From positions 6,386,001-6,450,000 of the forward strand of contig CM065307.1 in assembly GCA_033032175.1 (NCBI GenBank): a stretch of 64,000 nt of DNA, given 5' to 3'. The DNA comes from Saturnia japonica. Lineage: Eukaryota; Arthropoda; Insecta; Lepidoptera; Saturniidae. Position numbers and translations under genes: made by a program. This document shows, piece by piece, positions 18,821 through 31,257 of this stretch. The notes below the pieces were generated by a model. That model searched no databases and was not told where the DNA came from. It saw only the letters and a program-made list of their open reading frames with translations. Position 1 is the first letter of the stretch; the number at the start of each line of letters is the position of its first letter.

Positions 18821-21399
18821 TTAAATAGCAGTAAATATCAATATTAAATTTCTTTATCATACATAAATCAGTCCCAAAGCACATTCGATATAAATTTCTG
18901 GCAGTCGGTCAAGTTCCAATAAACATCCACGCCCGAATACTTTTCGCTTAAGTGATTTTCGATACATTAACTTCCATCTACGTTTGTGGGGTAATCGAAT
19001 CAAATAACGGATAAAATAATTCAAGTGCTCTGTATCATACGACCATTTTACGGGTCATTTAGCTACCGAGGACCGAGTCGGTTGACTCACGACTCACGAG
19101 CTTCTTGAACATCGATAAAAGTTTGTCGATAACACTGTTGTTTATATCGATTATCGATTATAATATTAGACGTGTACCTGCGTGTTATTAGAACATTGAT
19201 TTTATTTTTTAAGTTGGACACAAAATTAAATATTTATTTCCACTTTTATTTTCTTGTTTCTTAATTGTTACTGCTCACCGATTATAAGGATAAGTGTAAT
19301 GCTATACAGCTTATTTCATATCATAATTCGTAAGATATAGTTCTATGAACATTTTGACAATTATTGTTTACGTTAAACACAACAAACAACACACACAAAC
19401 GTAGGAAACAATAAAAAAAAAAACCAAATTTTCCAATAGACACAAACACAAACACACGAGCGCGTGCGTCCTATTGATAGCTTAACCTTTTAAATAATTT
19501 ACGACATCACTTTCTAAAGTAACGCATTTCGTACACAACAATTACTACTTTCATTTTAACTATCAATATAATTAATTGATTTCTATGACATTTAGTAACG
19601 ATATAATATCGATATACATTATAAAACCCTAACATACTCCTAAGTCCCTACACAATTTGTACAATTGCTTGCATGACTCAGAGTAAAAATTGCTTCGTTT
19701 GCGACCTACGATATGTTATCTAACATCTATGGCCTTTTATATGCTACCTTTGGTTTTGTATCGGTGCATCAATCTTATTGCTGTTACGTAATGATCGAAG
19801 GCAGTTATAACTTCCCAATGATCGTTTACTCTTCGCAGATTTTATCTAGTTATTGTTATAGCCGCTTGCCTGATTTAACGGTTGGTGTCGACGAAACAAA
19901 TACATTGGTTTTGTGCTTGAATGCCCATCACTGAGACTTAAAAGGATTTGAATTTTTTATCGAGATTTATAATTTTTTGGATATCCAATATCAAGTTATC
20001 AGTAGGTATGGTGAACAAAGCAATTTTGCGAGATGACGATACACTCATAGTTGATTGGATCACGAATACAAGTGATAAAATACACCCTCAGAGTTTTGTA
20101 GTCCTAGTGCGTGCATTTGTGGATCGGATAGGATCGGACCATAGATCGGAATAGGCAGAGCATATTTACGCAAAATTCGAGGAACAAAGTAACATAGAGT
20201 GAATATTACCTCTCACTCAAACCCCTTAAAGATATGTAATAATTTATGATGAAAGCACTTTAATTTAATAGTAATATAATAGTAATTTTTTACGAATAAT
20301 AATAATAATTTATTGGTGTGAGTTCACACGCGGTAGAAGTGAAACCTCTCTCTCTATTTGTATATATTTCGAGTACATTAAGAATAGATGAAGGATAAGA
20401 AAACTATTTAGAAACGCATTCTATCTAATTTTCTTACAGCCTAAAACCTATATATACATTTATAGCTATCTCTATTTCGTTAAACATTTTCGTTTCATAA
20501 AATCCAATTACACCATCATTCATCATTATTATCATCCTGGGATTTTAAAGAGAGGTAGTATCCACTCTATGTTACTTCCTTCTTCGAAGTTCAGATAAAT
20601 ATATTCTTCTTATTCCGAGCTATGCTTATAATCCATATCTAAAGTTGATAGTCGACGGATCGTAATCAGGCCAGTAAATAATCATTCTATTTTCCGATAC
20701 AATATTATTTTCTTGTACTTCAGTTGTTGTTAACTTTTGAAGTAACAGCTAAAGATAATGCAAATATAGGTAAATAAGCTTTGCGACGTTTTTGCATTTG
20801 TAATAGTGTAATACACACAATGATTAAAACCGGTATAAACCACTTTGCACTAGCTACCACGTGACTCGCACTGTAACTACAAACGTACACTATACACTAC
20901 CTATACATATAACCACACCGTACACTACTACAAACGCAAAAACTTCTCAGTGCTGTAATTTGTAGAAACCCTTATGTTATATTAATTGCCCTATTACAAG
21001 AGAATTTTGTTGCGCTGTATACTTCGACAATACAGCCAACTACGGTTCAAAATACGTATACGTATGGTAAATTAGAACACAAATTAAAATGCTGCATGAA
21101 TTCCTTCCAACGGTGCTGTATTGAGTAAGTTGGATTCAAGTGCCATCAAATTACTATAATTGGCTCTTCACTTGGTATATATAGTAACATCACGTATGTT
21201 ACTACAGAACTATTACTACTAGAGGTGTACCAACCATTAATTTATTTTGTTTTTTTTTTAGCCCTTTTATACTCCCTTTGTTATTATTATATTACAAGTA
21301 TTATATTACATTACATAGTCGATATGTATTCTAATAAAAAGGATAGTTGAGTCACAATAAAGTATTTATGATCCCACATTGTTATAAAGAACGTATGCA
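18821..21399. other. Intergenic region, no supported gene
   Basis: Two open frames at 19713-19934 and 19948-20154 have no recognisable motif. A cluster of ATCGAT/TATCGAT sites lies at 19112-19160. At 20325-20350 a gtgagttcacacgcggtagaagtg motif recurs inverted near 49227-49262, so it is repeat-derived. Confidence 0.4.
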
Positions 21400-21715
21400 A
21401 AAACAACTCAACAGCCAAAAATGTCCTTCTGTTATGTTCCTGCGGTGAGCAGGACTCCCAGAGCTCCTTGGGGAAGGGGTTTTAAGAAGAGAAGTAGGAC
21501 TAAGAGAAATCTCTTTGAAGATTTCTCTCTACTTGGGGCAGCAAACCTTTACCCATCAGAAGATCGCCATCATTGTTGTGTTCTTGCGGTGAATAGGGTT
21601 TCTAAAGCTCCTAGAGGAAGGAGGGTTGTCTATAACTCTGGTGTTACAAGCGTCCACAGGCTTCGGTAACCGCTTACCATCGGCCGAGCCGTACGCTTGT
21701 TTAACACCTTAGTTT
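21400..21715 (+). repeat. LINE 3'-end-like repeat (family I), copy 1
   Basis: The distal part (acaagcgtccacaggct ... accgcttaccatcggccgag ... gtacgcttgtttaacacc, then a T run) matches a second copy at 48795-48872 and resembles the 3' untranslated end of lepidopteran non-LTR elements. The proximal part has two similar blocks around tcttgcggtgaatag / cctgcggtgagcag. The 82-codon frame here is not convincing. Confidence 0.5.
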
Positions 21716-22879
21716 TTTTTAAGCATGAGGTTCACAATTTCTAATTTCTTCGCTGTTATTTGCCATTAATTATGTAGGGTATAACAACAGACAGTACACT
21801 AAAAGCTGTTCAATATAGAGATATATATAATCTACGATAATTTCATTAAAACATACCTATTGAAATATTTTATTGTTACGTACAAACCAGTCAAGCCGAG
21901 ACATTACTTGCCGTTTGCCGTCATAATTTTCGTATATTTCATCAATTACTCATGTACATTGGATTAGGTATTCCGTGGTAAGTACACTGAATATTGCAAC
22001 ATTACCTATTCGTTAAAAGATTTGTAGGAAAGTAATCTAGTAAGTCTAACCATAAAATGCTGTCTTTTCTAATTTTAGCGAGATACCGATTGACAAAACC
22101 GACTCTTTTCGCTTATTATCAACTTTATGTACATTTAATAAAACTAAACAGTCATACGTAAATTATTCAATTTATATCAGTTTTGAGAGTAAAATACCTA
22201 TAAAGTAACATAATGTGTTTATTTTCTAATTTATGTTAATATTGCAATAATATCTTATGATAAATCAGTTATAAATATATTAAAATAAAATATATTATCC
22301 ATTAAAAAGAGTATTAAAAAATATTCATTGCATAAACATTCATCATTATTCATCTACTCAAATTCATCATCTGTCATCGATAATCCACCAAACTTAATTA
22401 ATTATTGATTTAATTGATTAAATGTAATAATGTATCCTCTGACTGTTGTGTAACTCTATCCGCTATACAATAACAGCCGGGCTTATGGAATTGAGTAAAG
22501 CCATCAGGAACCATCAATCACAATCCCGCTTTATTTGTGACGTGATCTATTGACGTTTAGATTAGCTTTCAAATTGCTGTATTTGGGAAACAAACAAAAA
22601 ATTTTCTCAAGTATAAATCATTCATAACAAATCTCCGTTACGTATATTTATTTGACGGTCAAAGTATATGCTATATATAATTCATATAAGGAAATATTTT
22701 AATAGAAGAAATAAAATAGATACAGACATTTTATGTAAAATTATGTTTGGATGTTCACAGATTTCGATTATCATGGATTATTGTTCACAATACATGGCAA
22801 TATATATAAACATGGCAAGTGCGATATCTGCTAAGATTATTAATTAAATAGGAAATAAATAAATACCCTGTATTTCACA
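21716..22879. other. AT-rich intergenic DNA, nothing recognised
   Basis: No long open frames, splice-bounded exons or repeat ends found. Confidence 0.4.
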
Positions 22880-23062
22880 CATGGCCATTTTATTATGGTA
22901 ACTAAGGACCTGATGTACTATACATATATTCATAGCTATTTAACACACAGATGTAAAACAGACAATTATTCTCATCAAACAAAAGTCAGCCATGTACGGA
23001 GATCGAACCCGTGACCTTTCTGATCAATAGTAGGGCTTACTACCACTACGCCAGGAAACCTG
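22880..23062 (-). repeat. tRNA-headed SINE
   Basis: On the - strand the head reads ggtttcctggcgtagtggta (A box) and cgggttcgatctcc (B box), about 75 bp in total, followed by non-tRNA sequence. The arms do not form a proper cloverleaf, so it is a SINE head and not a tRNA gene. Confidence 0.55.
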
Positions 23063-23967
23063 TCATTATAAGTTTATTGGTAAAAAATATTTAGAATAAT
23101 TCCTAAAAAGTATATAAGAAAGAAAAACAATTAATGAAACCTTATTTTTAAAATTTTCAATAAGAAATAAACTTTATCTGCTTGTTATGTTAAGAAATTT
23201 ATTAAAGGGTCTCTTCGTTTTAAATTATTGCTTGATAAATAAACATTGACTCTCGGAACTCAAATATTCTGTAATAAAATATAATATTATATCTTTGTAA
23301 ATTATTTCTTCTGATTTGCTTAAATATTACGATAGACTTAAGAATAAATAATCATGCGTTTAATCTTTTTAATTACACTTTGTGTCATAAGGTATTCAGT
23401 TTAATAAAAAGGTTTTTTAATAAAAACCTCAAGATTTCTTTCTAATGAGGCTTGAGACGTAATTTAAGTACCCGTTTGTAAATTATAATTGTTATATCAA
23501 CTTTATTATACATTTTTTTAGTAAAACTCAACAACTTGAATATTTTATTTTTGTTTGTGAATCTTAAGGTTATCATTTAAAAACGTAATACGCGTTTTGT
23601 AATTACTTTATTTTCCAAACAAATTAATTCGAACTCTATTAAATTTATCGATGTTAAATTGTACGTTGCAATGTAGTATGCATTTTTTTCTTACAAAAAC
23701 TCGATTATAAGTAAACTGAATTTAAGAAATGCTATTACTATCGATGCCAGATATTATTATTATTGAATTGAATTATAATAAATAATTCAAATTGTATTTC
23801 TTTTGGCGCGTTTAGTTAATAGTAAAGTGAGAGCTACGCGTGTATCATGTTGGAAAATTTTTGAGTTATTTTGTTTTTTTTTTTACGTCAAAGAAGTGTA
23901 ACCTCTTGCTTTCGTACGTATACAAAAAAGCCTTTTATTTCCCGATAATACAGAATAAAGTTTTGTA
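23063..23967. other. AT-rich intergenic DNA, nothing recognised
   Basis: Very AT-rich, with no supported coding sequence or element ends. Confidence 0.4.
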
Positions 23968-24165
23968 TATATGCTCCCCTCTCAGATGAAGGCCTCCTTG
24001 AAAGATTTCGTTCTTGTGCTATCTGTAACCCCTTTGATCCAGCTATATTTTTTATGTCATCATCTCAGCGAGTATAGGGCCTACCTTAGTTGGGCTTATC
24101 TGGTGGTCTTTCATACTGTAAGAGTTTTGGTCCAACTGTGGTCTTTAAGGCGTGCCACATTCCCT
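23968..24165 (-). pseudogene. RTE-type LINE, decayed C-terminal end
   Basis: Translation of the - strand gives GHVARLKDHSWTK, then a broken stretch, then SWIKGVTDSTRTKSFKEAFI. These match the end of lepidopteran RTE-type endonuclease-reverse transcriptases (GH-ARxKDxRWTK; W-xAxDRxxWKxLEEAF). Stops interrupt it. The 97-codon + strand frame over the same bases is its antisense. Confidence 0.6.
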
Positions 24166-24526
24166 AAAGCGAGATATCAAAATTATTCTGATATCACATT
24201 TATTTTGTATCGTGAGAAGTCAGCAAATATTTTCATGACAAACTATTGTTTTAAAACTTGTTGAAAAAGAACTACTAAAAACAGTACTTACTTTAAATAT
24301 GGGTAAATGTGAAAAGTTTAGTTAGAAAATGTTTGAAAACTTTAAATAAATTCTTATTATACAAAGTTTTAGCGTAAGTTTCTTTAGTATTTTATTATGA
24401 GCGAACCGAACTAATGAGGTACTTTACGATAGAGCATTCTCAGAAAATTTTATAACTTTTAATCATCATTCGTGTAACCATAGTAACGGAAAATACTAAT
24501 TTTGATGTGGGGGTACTATAAATAAT

Positions 24527-24780
24527 AATTGAAGTTTTTGACGGGTTCTTGAGCTGACATGTGGTTTATTTTTGTCTCTAATTTAAGTTGTTTTCACTTT
24601 ATATTGATGGTGGCATTTTGCATAATATTGCTCCATTATTACCACTCCAGACTTCATATTGTTAGACCATTGAAAATTTCACACGACACTCTGTAAAACG
24701 AAATCATTACCTACTCGATATTGGCAACGATGGTCATCCATAAAGAGGCCTCGTTGCCAAGATAAGAAAAATAAAAAAAT
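24527..24780 (+). repeat. Dispersed repeat family F, copy 1
   Basis: Shares ordered blocks with 44952-45295: ttgacgggttcttgagctgacatg..gtggttt, a gtggca/gcgtttt.gc block, and a 3' part ending near attaaagagg...ttgccaag. A partial third copy is at 39188-39300. Confidence 0.5.
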
Positions 24781-25118
24781 GATTTTTTTCTTGAATTTAG
24801 CAAATCGTGATTCGTTCAAATTCGTCCAAAGCGGTATAATGATTGGTTCGTCGAAATGACGCGTATCAATAAGTTATTTTTATTGATGTTACCGTGAATT
24901 AATCTTACTATTTATAACATATATTTAACCATTTTTGTATTTATGGTTCAATTGACAACGAAGTAAATGACATTTGAACTTCGCACGCGTTTCTAATAAC
25001 AAGTGGTATCCATCCAATCTAGTCGACGACACTAGCCATATGATGCATTGATAGACTATAAAAGGTGTTTTTTTACTTGAACAAACTGCTCGCGGTTGAG
25101 TGCCCTCTGCGCTCGCCC

Positions 25119-25187
25119 CCAAGTCCGGTGAAGCTGTCAAAGCCGCAGCGGCTTTAGGGCCCCTAAGGTTAACAGTGTAGTCAGTTC
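25119..25187 (+). repeat. Repeat family H, copy 1
   Basis: Shared core: aagtccggtgaagctgt, a hairpin-forming aagccgcagcggctt, gggcccctaaggttaaca and gtcag, followed by an A run. Other copies: 28372-28443 (-), 45382-45455 and 45483-45553. The A-rich end suggests the 3' end of a retroposon. Confidence 0.6.
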
Positions 25188-26394
25188 TAAAAAAAAAAAA
25201 AATGTAACATACTTAAATATTCTCTCGGTATTAATGTAATTATTCTCTACCTTCAAAGATGAAGTCGACCCAGCAGGGCACTTTGGTGATAAAACTTCAT
25301 GCGTTCGTAATTGAAAGCAGGTTTTAATTAATAATTAAAATTAATAAATTTTACTTTTGGGGAATTCATTCAAGTTAACTATGAAATACAATTATTTACA
25401 CTTCCTTTTTGATTTTAATTTGGTCAGTATGAAGTATTTTGAGACACAAATCTGAATATTTAACTATCAATATAGCTTATTGAATGTTTTTTATGTATGC
25501 TTGCAAGCTTTTTATGTTTTTCGAAACAGCCGATATTATTTTTATGATAACGTCATAACCCACATAAATATTTCATGACTTTTACTTTTCAAACATGTAT
25601 TTTTGTAATTAACGCGATTTTGAACTGCTGAAGATATTAAGATTTTATTATTAAACTAAATTTAATATTTTATCAAAAAATTCGGCTCAGAAGCGACGAC
25701 GTTATTACAAAATCTTCAAATTTAATAGCAGTTAATAGTGGTGGGTATGTCTCAATATTAAATCAAGGGTTTTCCACTGTTTTCATAAAAAAGAAATGTA
25801 TTACTTTGGTAGGAAAAATTTCATAATTCCGAAAACGAAACTTAACTTTTGATTCACAATTGATTAAGTTTTTGACAAACCCAACAACATTCCACATTCT
25901 TAACAGACGACAGTGACACTGACAATCTATAATATTACGGCGCTTTTTAAAATTTGGGTATCAAGGCAAAGAAAACGCGTTTTATGCTAGTGCTGACGTC
26001 ATAAACGTCAGAGAAAGGGCATAGGATGTTCTTTAAAAATATCTTTAATCATTTATATATTTTTATTCTTATAAATTATAAAATTAATGTAGAATGCAAT
26101 TCCTCGAAATGGTTTTTGATTTCGACCTAATTTAAAAAAATGAACAAGTCCAATTCACCTAATAATGCATATGAATTATAACTTAATTCAGACCTCTGTA
26201 ATTAATACTTAAACTGGCACTAGAAACTACACTTTCATGTGCACTTTAAAATTAGAAGGGTTTTGTTATCTAAAGGCAATAAAATCAACAAGCGTTTCCT
26301 CTATTTTATGTTACGTTGTCTATCTATATAATGTCAGGCATTGACAGGGGCTATCCATGAGAACTAAGTTTAAAAAAAATGTATTGTAGCATAG
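25188..26394. other. AT-rich intergenic DNA, nothing recognised
   Basis: No supported gene or element. Confidence 0.4.
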
Positions 26395-27245
26395 CAAAGA
26401 TACTGGACTTTCTTTGGCTTAGTATAATCTAAGAAAAACTGCTACCACCGAGAGATAGGTAGTCCATCGCCGGTCACCACTGTTATAAGCCTGCAAGCTT
26501 CTCGGCAGCTGAATATGCACTGGCTGATCCTGTAATACGATAAAACAAAGCAAAGTCACTGTGACATTTTGATCATCATGCCCATGGTGGTCCCGAGTTC
26601 TCTACTTGATTGCTGGATTAAAACCAACTGATCTCTAAACGCGGCATACTTAAGCGTGACTACTATTGTGATTAAGTTATGTTACACTTGGTGTATGGAG
26701 GTCGAGATCCAGTCGAACACGTTTGTCGTATCCTACTACCCAGCACAATAGTCGGAAATCGGAACACTTTTTATTTTAGTACTTGTTGCCAACTCTAACC
26801 TTCAGGCTCGAACACGGCAGAGCAAGCGCTACTGCTTTATCATAGAAAATTGCTTCCGAAATCGAAATTTGCACAAGTCTTGATGATGTCCCATGAATCC
26901 CTCTACTATTGGACCATCGCCATAGGGCTCGGAGTTTGAAGTTATGCTATGGTTCGTCTGCGCATGGGTTTTTTAATAGGTGACCAAACTCACTCTCTCA
27001 TCCAGTTTCAACAAAACCCGATGTAGCGGTTACCCAGTGTGAAAGTCCGATTCCAGTGAGTTGGCCGCTATCCATGAAGCTGTCAATTCTGGGTATTTCA
27101 CATACTTTGCTTGTATTTTGAGGTAAATGGCAATGGTTGTACCATCATCAACTCCATCGCCAAAAACATTATCATCGCTCAAGCAGGATACACCATAACC
27201 AGGTGCAGTTGGAGATTGGAGTAATCAGGCTGATATTGTACTTCC
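26395..27245. repeat. GC-richer repeat-derived block (family G), copy 1
   Basis: 26480-26580 (gcaagcttctcggcagctg, cactggctgatcctg) matches 52220-52290 and weakly 36485-36535. The rest of the block is markedly less AT-rich than its surroundings and looks like decayed coding or element DNA, but I cannot read a protein on either strand. Confidence 0.4.
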
Positions 27246-27740
27246 CAAAGGGTACATAGTAAATGTCCAAAATTCTACAAATTACCCTAACAGAATATAA
27301 ATTTTACAAAGATTATTAATTTCATAAAAGATTACTCTCTTAGGACTAGATTGAAACTGATAGTATTCGTATTAGGAAGACACCATTTTTAAAAAGTTTA
27401 AAAGGAAAATTTAAGCTTCAACATATTCGAGTAATTCAGTAATATGAGCAACATATTAGAACAGTTCACCGAGGTATAAAGCTAGCTTGCACCTGTCATG
27501 TGTCACTGCCACTAGTTATCCGCTCGAGTGAGCAGCAGTGCTCGAGTACGCTGCGCAATGTGTTACGAGCATTTTATAACGGTACGGTTAAATATTTTAA
27601 AAAAATGGTGAAAAATTTTAGTGCCGTTTTGTGATTTGAAATGCGATGAAAGGAAAACACATACATCTATAGATTTTTAGGATGCATTTAAATTATACAC
27701 GATTTATGTAGGTCCTGATTTTTATAATTATGATCGTCGT
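27246..27740. other. Unrecognised intergenic DNA
   Basis: Contains a GC-richer patch at 27485-27560. No supported gene. Confidence 0.35.
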
Positions 27741-27845
27741 CAAATTGGCCTAGCGGTGTGAGACGACCAGACTAGAACGTACATACAGTACGAGTGGTCG
27801 TTAGTTAGAGTCCAGCTGATTTTAGGATTAAAAAAAAATTGTTTT
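27741..27845 (+). repeat. tRNA-headed SINE fragment
   Basis: An A-box-like ttggcctagcggtgtgaga and a decayed B box (gttagagtcc) about 50 bp later, then an A-rich run. Short and diverged. Confidence 0.45.
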
Positions 27846-28206
27846 CTGTAGGTTTTAAATAAATTATTGTCAATTATTACTTTCCTTTCAGAGTTCAATT
27901 TTTTTTTAATACCTTCTCAAAATGTATAACAAAAAATAAAATTATAATGAATATGTATTCAACAATTTTATATCTCTTTCTTGACTATAAAACTTATATA
28001 AAATCGATATTCTTTATCGAATGAATGTCAAAGCCCACGCGAACGCAGTCACCGACAATAGGTATGCATAAAGCTGTTTTATTGTTTCAAGTTATGAAAT
28101 GTTCTTAAGGAATTTGTGATTAAAACTAGTTTCCATAAAGAAAGTTTTCTTTCACATACATACAGATCTAATTTTATTGCTGGAGTGATGTGCAACATTA
28201 TCTTTA

Positions 28207-28350
28207 TCTATACTAATGTTATAAAGAGTTAAAGTTTGTATTTATGTTGGAGGTAATTTCTGGAACTACTGAACCGATTCTAAAAATTCTTTTAATTATC
28301 ATTAAGTTTTATACTGTTAATTACGGGAACTAATTCCCGGGCGGTTTTTA
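28207..28350 (+). mobile_element. Helitron-like 5' fragment (family D)
   Basis: Starts TCTATACTAATGTTATAAAG after an A and has the ctactgaaccgattctaaaa block seen again near 63795-63820. It ends around cccgggcgg, where family H sequence follows. Confidence 0.5.
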
Positions 28351-28371
28351 TTTTTTTTATTATTATTATTT

Positions 28372-28443
28372 TTTGTTCTGACTACACTGTTAGCCTTAGG
28401 GGCCCTGAAGCCACTGCGGCTTTTACAGCTTCACCGAACTTGG
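28372..28443 (-). repeat. Repeat family H, copy 2
   Basis: Reverse complement of the family core: ttctgactacactgttagcc, aggggccctgaagcc, cagcttcaccgaacttgg. Confidence 0.6.
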
Positions 28444-28573
28444 TATTTTATGATTTTTCTTTTTGATTTTTATACTGATCCGATTCTAATAATTCTTTCA
28501 ATGATGGCAAGATACGTTAGGCTGTGATGTTTATAGCCTTTAACTTATAAGCTATGTTTTACTTTTATTAAAT

Positions 28574-28740
28574 ACTAGCTGTGCCCCATGGTTTCACCCA
28601 TGTTAAATTGATTCGACCGCGCCTTGTCGCCGCCAATGCACCCACAGCCTATCGCTGTTCTCACTTACCGTACTTGTTTATAGCTTACCAGATTGCTTGA
28701 CGTTGATGGTTACTGCTCCGCTCCTAATTGTGGTTGCGTG
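28574..28740 (-). mobile_element. Helitron-like 3' end fragment
   Basis: ctagctgtgccccatggttt on the + strand is the reverse complement of a typical Helitron 3' end. The remainder is unrecognised. Confidence 0.35.
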
Positions 28741-28784
28741 AATTTATATAGCGTGTAATCTTCCTCAATAAATCTAAATATATA

Positions 28785-29028
28785 TCTATAAAAAAGACTG
28801 CGACTGACTGATTGGTCTATCAACACATAGCTCAAACGACTGAACGGATTGAGCTGAAATTTGGTACACAGATTGTTATTACGACGTAGGCATCCGCTAA
28901 GAATGGATTTTTGAAAAATCAACTCTTAAAGGTTTGTAACCTAGGTCCAAAATTTGCGTGGAGAAATCGTATTATATATGATTTATATTATTAATCTTGG
29001 TGCGAACGAAGCCACTGGGAAAAGCAAG
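28785..29028 (+). mobile_element. Helitron-like family C, copy 2
   Basis: 244 bp from TCTATAAAAAAGACTGCG (after A) to gaagcc...gaaaagcaag before T; CTAG is decayed to CAAG. It shares blocks with 18187-18478 (gactgactga, catcaacaca, ttgaaaaatcaactctta). Confidence 0.55.
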
Positions 29029-29104
29029 TAGGTTATAAAATGCAAAAATATTTTTTCTAAACCACTAAATCATATAAGTACATATTATTATTTACAGATT
29101 TTTA

Positions 29105-29398
29105 AAATCATTTTTTGTATAGTTTTATGGCCAACATCTCATCTGATGTTAAGTGACGATGTGGTCCAAGATGGTGACATGCTAAACTGATAATGCTAAA
29201 CTGGCTCTCAAATGCAGCTACTGGAACACACTTATAGGTGCTTTTTAACTACAGGTTGGTAGCTAGACAGGCATTGGTAAATACTCTTACCAACACGCTA
29301 TGATTTCATCTTAATGTTTTCCATCACCGAAAACTCATGCTCATTGCAGGGATACGAAATCATGACGTGATATCTGTAAACGCCACTAGTGAGCCATC
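29105..29398 (-). repeat. SINE family A, copy 4
   Basis: On the - strand: A-box-like tggctcactagtggcg, a decayed B box, then the body from ttttcggtgatggaaaacat to ttggaccacatcgtcactta. Confidence 0.7.
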
Positions 29399-30208
29399 AT
29401 TGTATATTTTAATTAACGCGTACATAGTTGTTGCGCGTTTAATTGCACAAAACAAAATTGCTAGAAACTCGCAGAGTCGGAGAGGCGACACGAATCGACA
29501 CCGACGACCCGTATCGAGGTACTGTACCATGCGGCATGCGCACTATATCACAGAGTACAGTGAATGCACTACAATTAATTATTATCTCGCAATCTGTATC
29601 AGATACGGCCATATAATTGAAGTAGTGTAATATTTACATGCGAGAGATTAACATCTAACTAATGATTCATGTGTGTAGTTAGAAAAATCAAGGGTCATTA
29701 TGTTTGTTATAATTTTACTCGCTGCTGTAAATTGATTATGGTTTTTAAAGCGCTTTTATAGCTATCATTATTTTCACGTTACCTACATCTTTTTGCTCCT
29801 TTCATGTTTTATGCTGCTGTTGCCCGGTTGTAGGACATGACAATTATGTCAGAACAGATAGTACACAGATTATACATACAGTAGAACCGTCGCGATAGTA
29901 GTATACCCCAGTGAAAACGTTACCTTAGTTTGACATCACACTCACATCATACGAATCATATTTACATAATTTTTTGGGTACATCATTTAATAATATGATG
30001 TGAGAGTGATGTCAAATATAGGTCTTGTATTCACTAGGACTTAGTTATATCGCGTTCCGGGATCAACCGCTGCATATCCAGCATCTGAGAGTGATGCAGG
30101 CTGATATGACTACGACGATGATGGAGCGCTGATCTCACGACAGTCGCCGTTCTTTTTGAATTTTAGTTTGCATACCATAAGGCAGAGTGTCGGTATTTTG
30201 CATTACTA
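29399..30208. other. Unrecognised intergenic DNA
   Basis: A 97-codon open frame (29337-29630) overlaps the SINE and has no recognisable domain. 29460-29560 is GC-richer and looks unique. No splice support. Confidence 0.35.
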
Positions 30209-30474
30209 CATAACATAACATACCATCACGCCTGTATTCCCCGAAGGGTTTGGCAGAGGTGTATTAATGTACACCCACAGTTCGCCGAGTATGTTTTTAG
30301 GTCCCATGTAATAGGACCTATCCTATTGCCATTAATCGGACACAAAGTCAAACTCCGAGCTGCTACTGAGAATTTCATAGGAAAACCCCAATAACACTTT
30401 GCTCGACCTGGAATTCGAACCCAGGACCTCGATCATAGCAGTCGCGCTTACGACCACTAGGCTAACGAGGCAGT
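30209..30474 (-). repeat. Lepidopteran tRNA-derived SINE
   Basis: On the - strand the head has an A box (tagcctagtggtcg) and a B box (gggttcgaattcc); the body follows, and the element ends in repeats of ttatg (cataacataacata on +). The body around cgcctgtattccccgaaggg and the caggacctcg...cgaccac head match a SINE I recognise from many moth and butterfly genomes. Confidence 0.75.
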
Positions 30475-30769
30475 TACAGACGAGTTTGCAGTACTAGATA
30501 TTTCAAATAAGGCACTCTAGTAATTTCTCAAAACAATCTGCAATTAGTTTGATATATTTTTGAAGTGAAAATATGTGATATATTTTTGAAGAGATAATAG
30601 TGCTAACTATTGTGACTTGATACGTGAAGAAACGAAAAAGCGACACTAATAAAAGACACACACATACATCTATATGATTTAGCCTGCAAAGGAATGAGAT
30701 AGAATATAATATATTAATTATAGTATGTTATTGTTAATATGTTAATGTTTTAATGCAAGTTCTGATTTT
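30475..30769. other. Unrecognised spacer
   Basis: AT-rich. Two similar short blocks around gatatatttttgaag occur at 30551 and 30580. Confidence 0.3.
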
Positions 30770-31029
30770 CACGGTCACAAATTTAGACGAAGTTAAAAGA
30801 ATGTGAGGACACTTTGTCTTCTTCCCTCCGTTCTTAATAATCGTAGAACTCCTAAACATTTAAAAACGCTATTTCAATTTCTTTCGGATACGCACAATAT
30901 ACTGCTAAATCTCTTGTTTCTTTAATTATCAGTAAACCAAGTCATCATACTAATTTCCGCGACCAATCTGTCGCCGTAACAGCATCACGACTGTGGAATT
31001 CGCTTCCTATCAACATCCAACTAGCCAAC
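30770..31029 (+). pseudogene. Non-LTR LINE (Jockey/CR1-like) 3' end, part before the gypsy insertion
   Basis: In one frame the end of the segment reads NFRDQSVAVTASRLWNSLP, the C-terminal motif of Jockey/CR1-type reverse transcriptases (RxSFAVxAxRLWNSLP). The reading continues on the far side of the gypsy element at 35069. Upstream residues contain stops. The start boundary is approximate. Confidence 0.7.
31025..31029. repeat. Gypsy target-site duplication (left)
   Basis: CCAAC, repeated at 35069-35073 on the other side of the element. Confidence 0.85.
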
Positions 31030-31146
31030 TGTAATGTACGCAATGAAACACGGACGGTCGCAGAATGAATGTGTATTATCGCAAGCGCATTGACAAAGGT
31101 GAACGTGGGGGTACATATGAAAAACTTAATCAATCTATACATTACA
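31030..31146 (-). repeat. Gypsy 3' LTR
   Basis: 117 bp, bounded by a perfect 9-bp inverted repeat (TGTAATGTA...TACATTACA), identical to 34952-35068. Unusually short for this class. Confidence 0.92.
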
Positions 31147-31159
31147 TTGTCCTCCTTCT
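31147..31159 (-). other. Gypsy polypurine tract
   Basis: On the - strand AGAAGGAGGACAA directly precedes the 3' LTR, the expected plus-strand primer. Confidence 0.75.
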
Positions 31160-31257
31160 AAATAAAGATCATCTTAAAACTATCAGAATAACCAAAATAA
31201 AGTATAAACGAATAAAACCTAATTTTATAGTTTAATCCACTATCTAAAAATCTAAAA

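Noticed and set aside
22985..23062. Possible tRNA genes (also 27748, 30405, 38145, 49390)
   Set aside because: Box A and B are present but the arms do not pair into a cloverleaf and SINE body sequence follows.
23971..24264. 97-codon + frame
   Set aside because: Antisense of a decayed RTE-type LINE end.
27600..27680. Possible THAP-type zinc-finger start of a P-like transposase
   Set aside because: Needs a frameshift and has stops; the match is too short.
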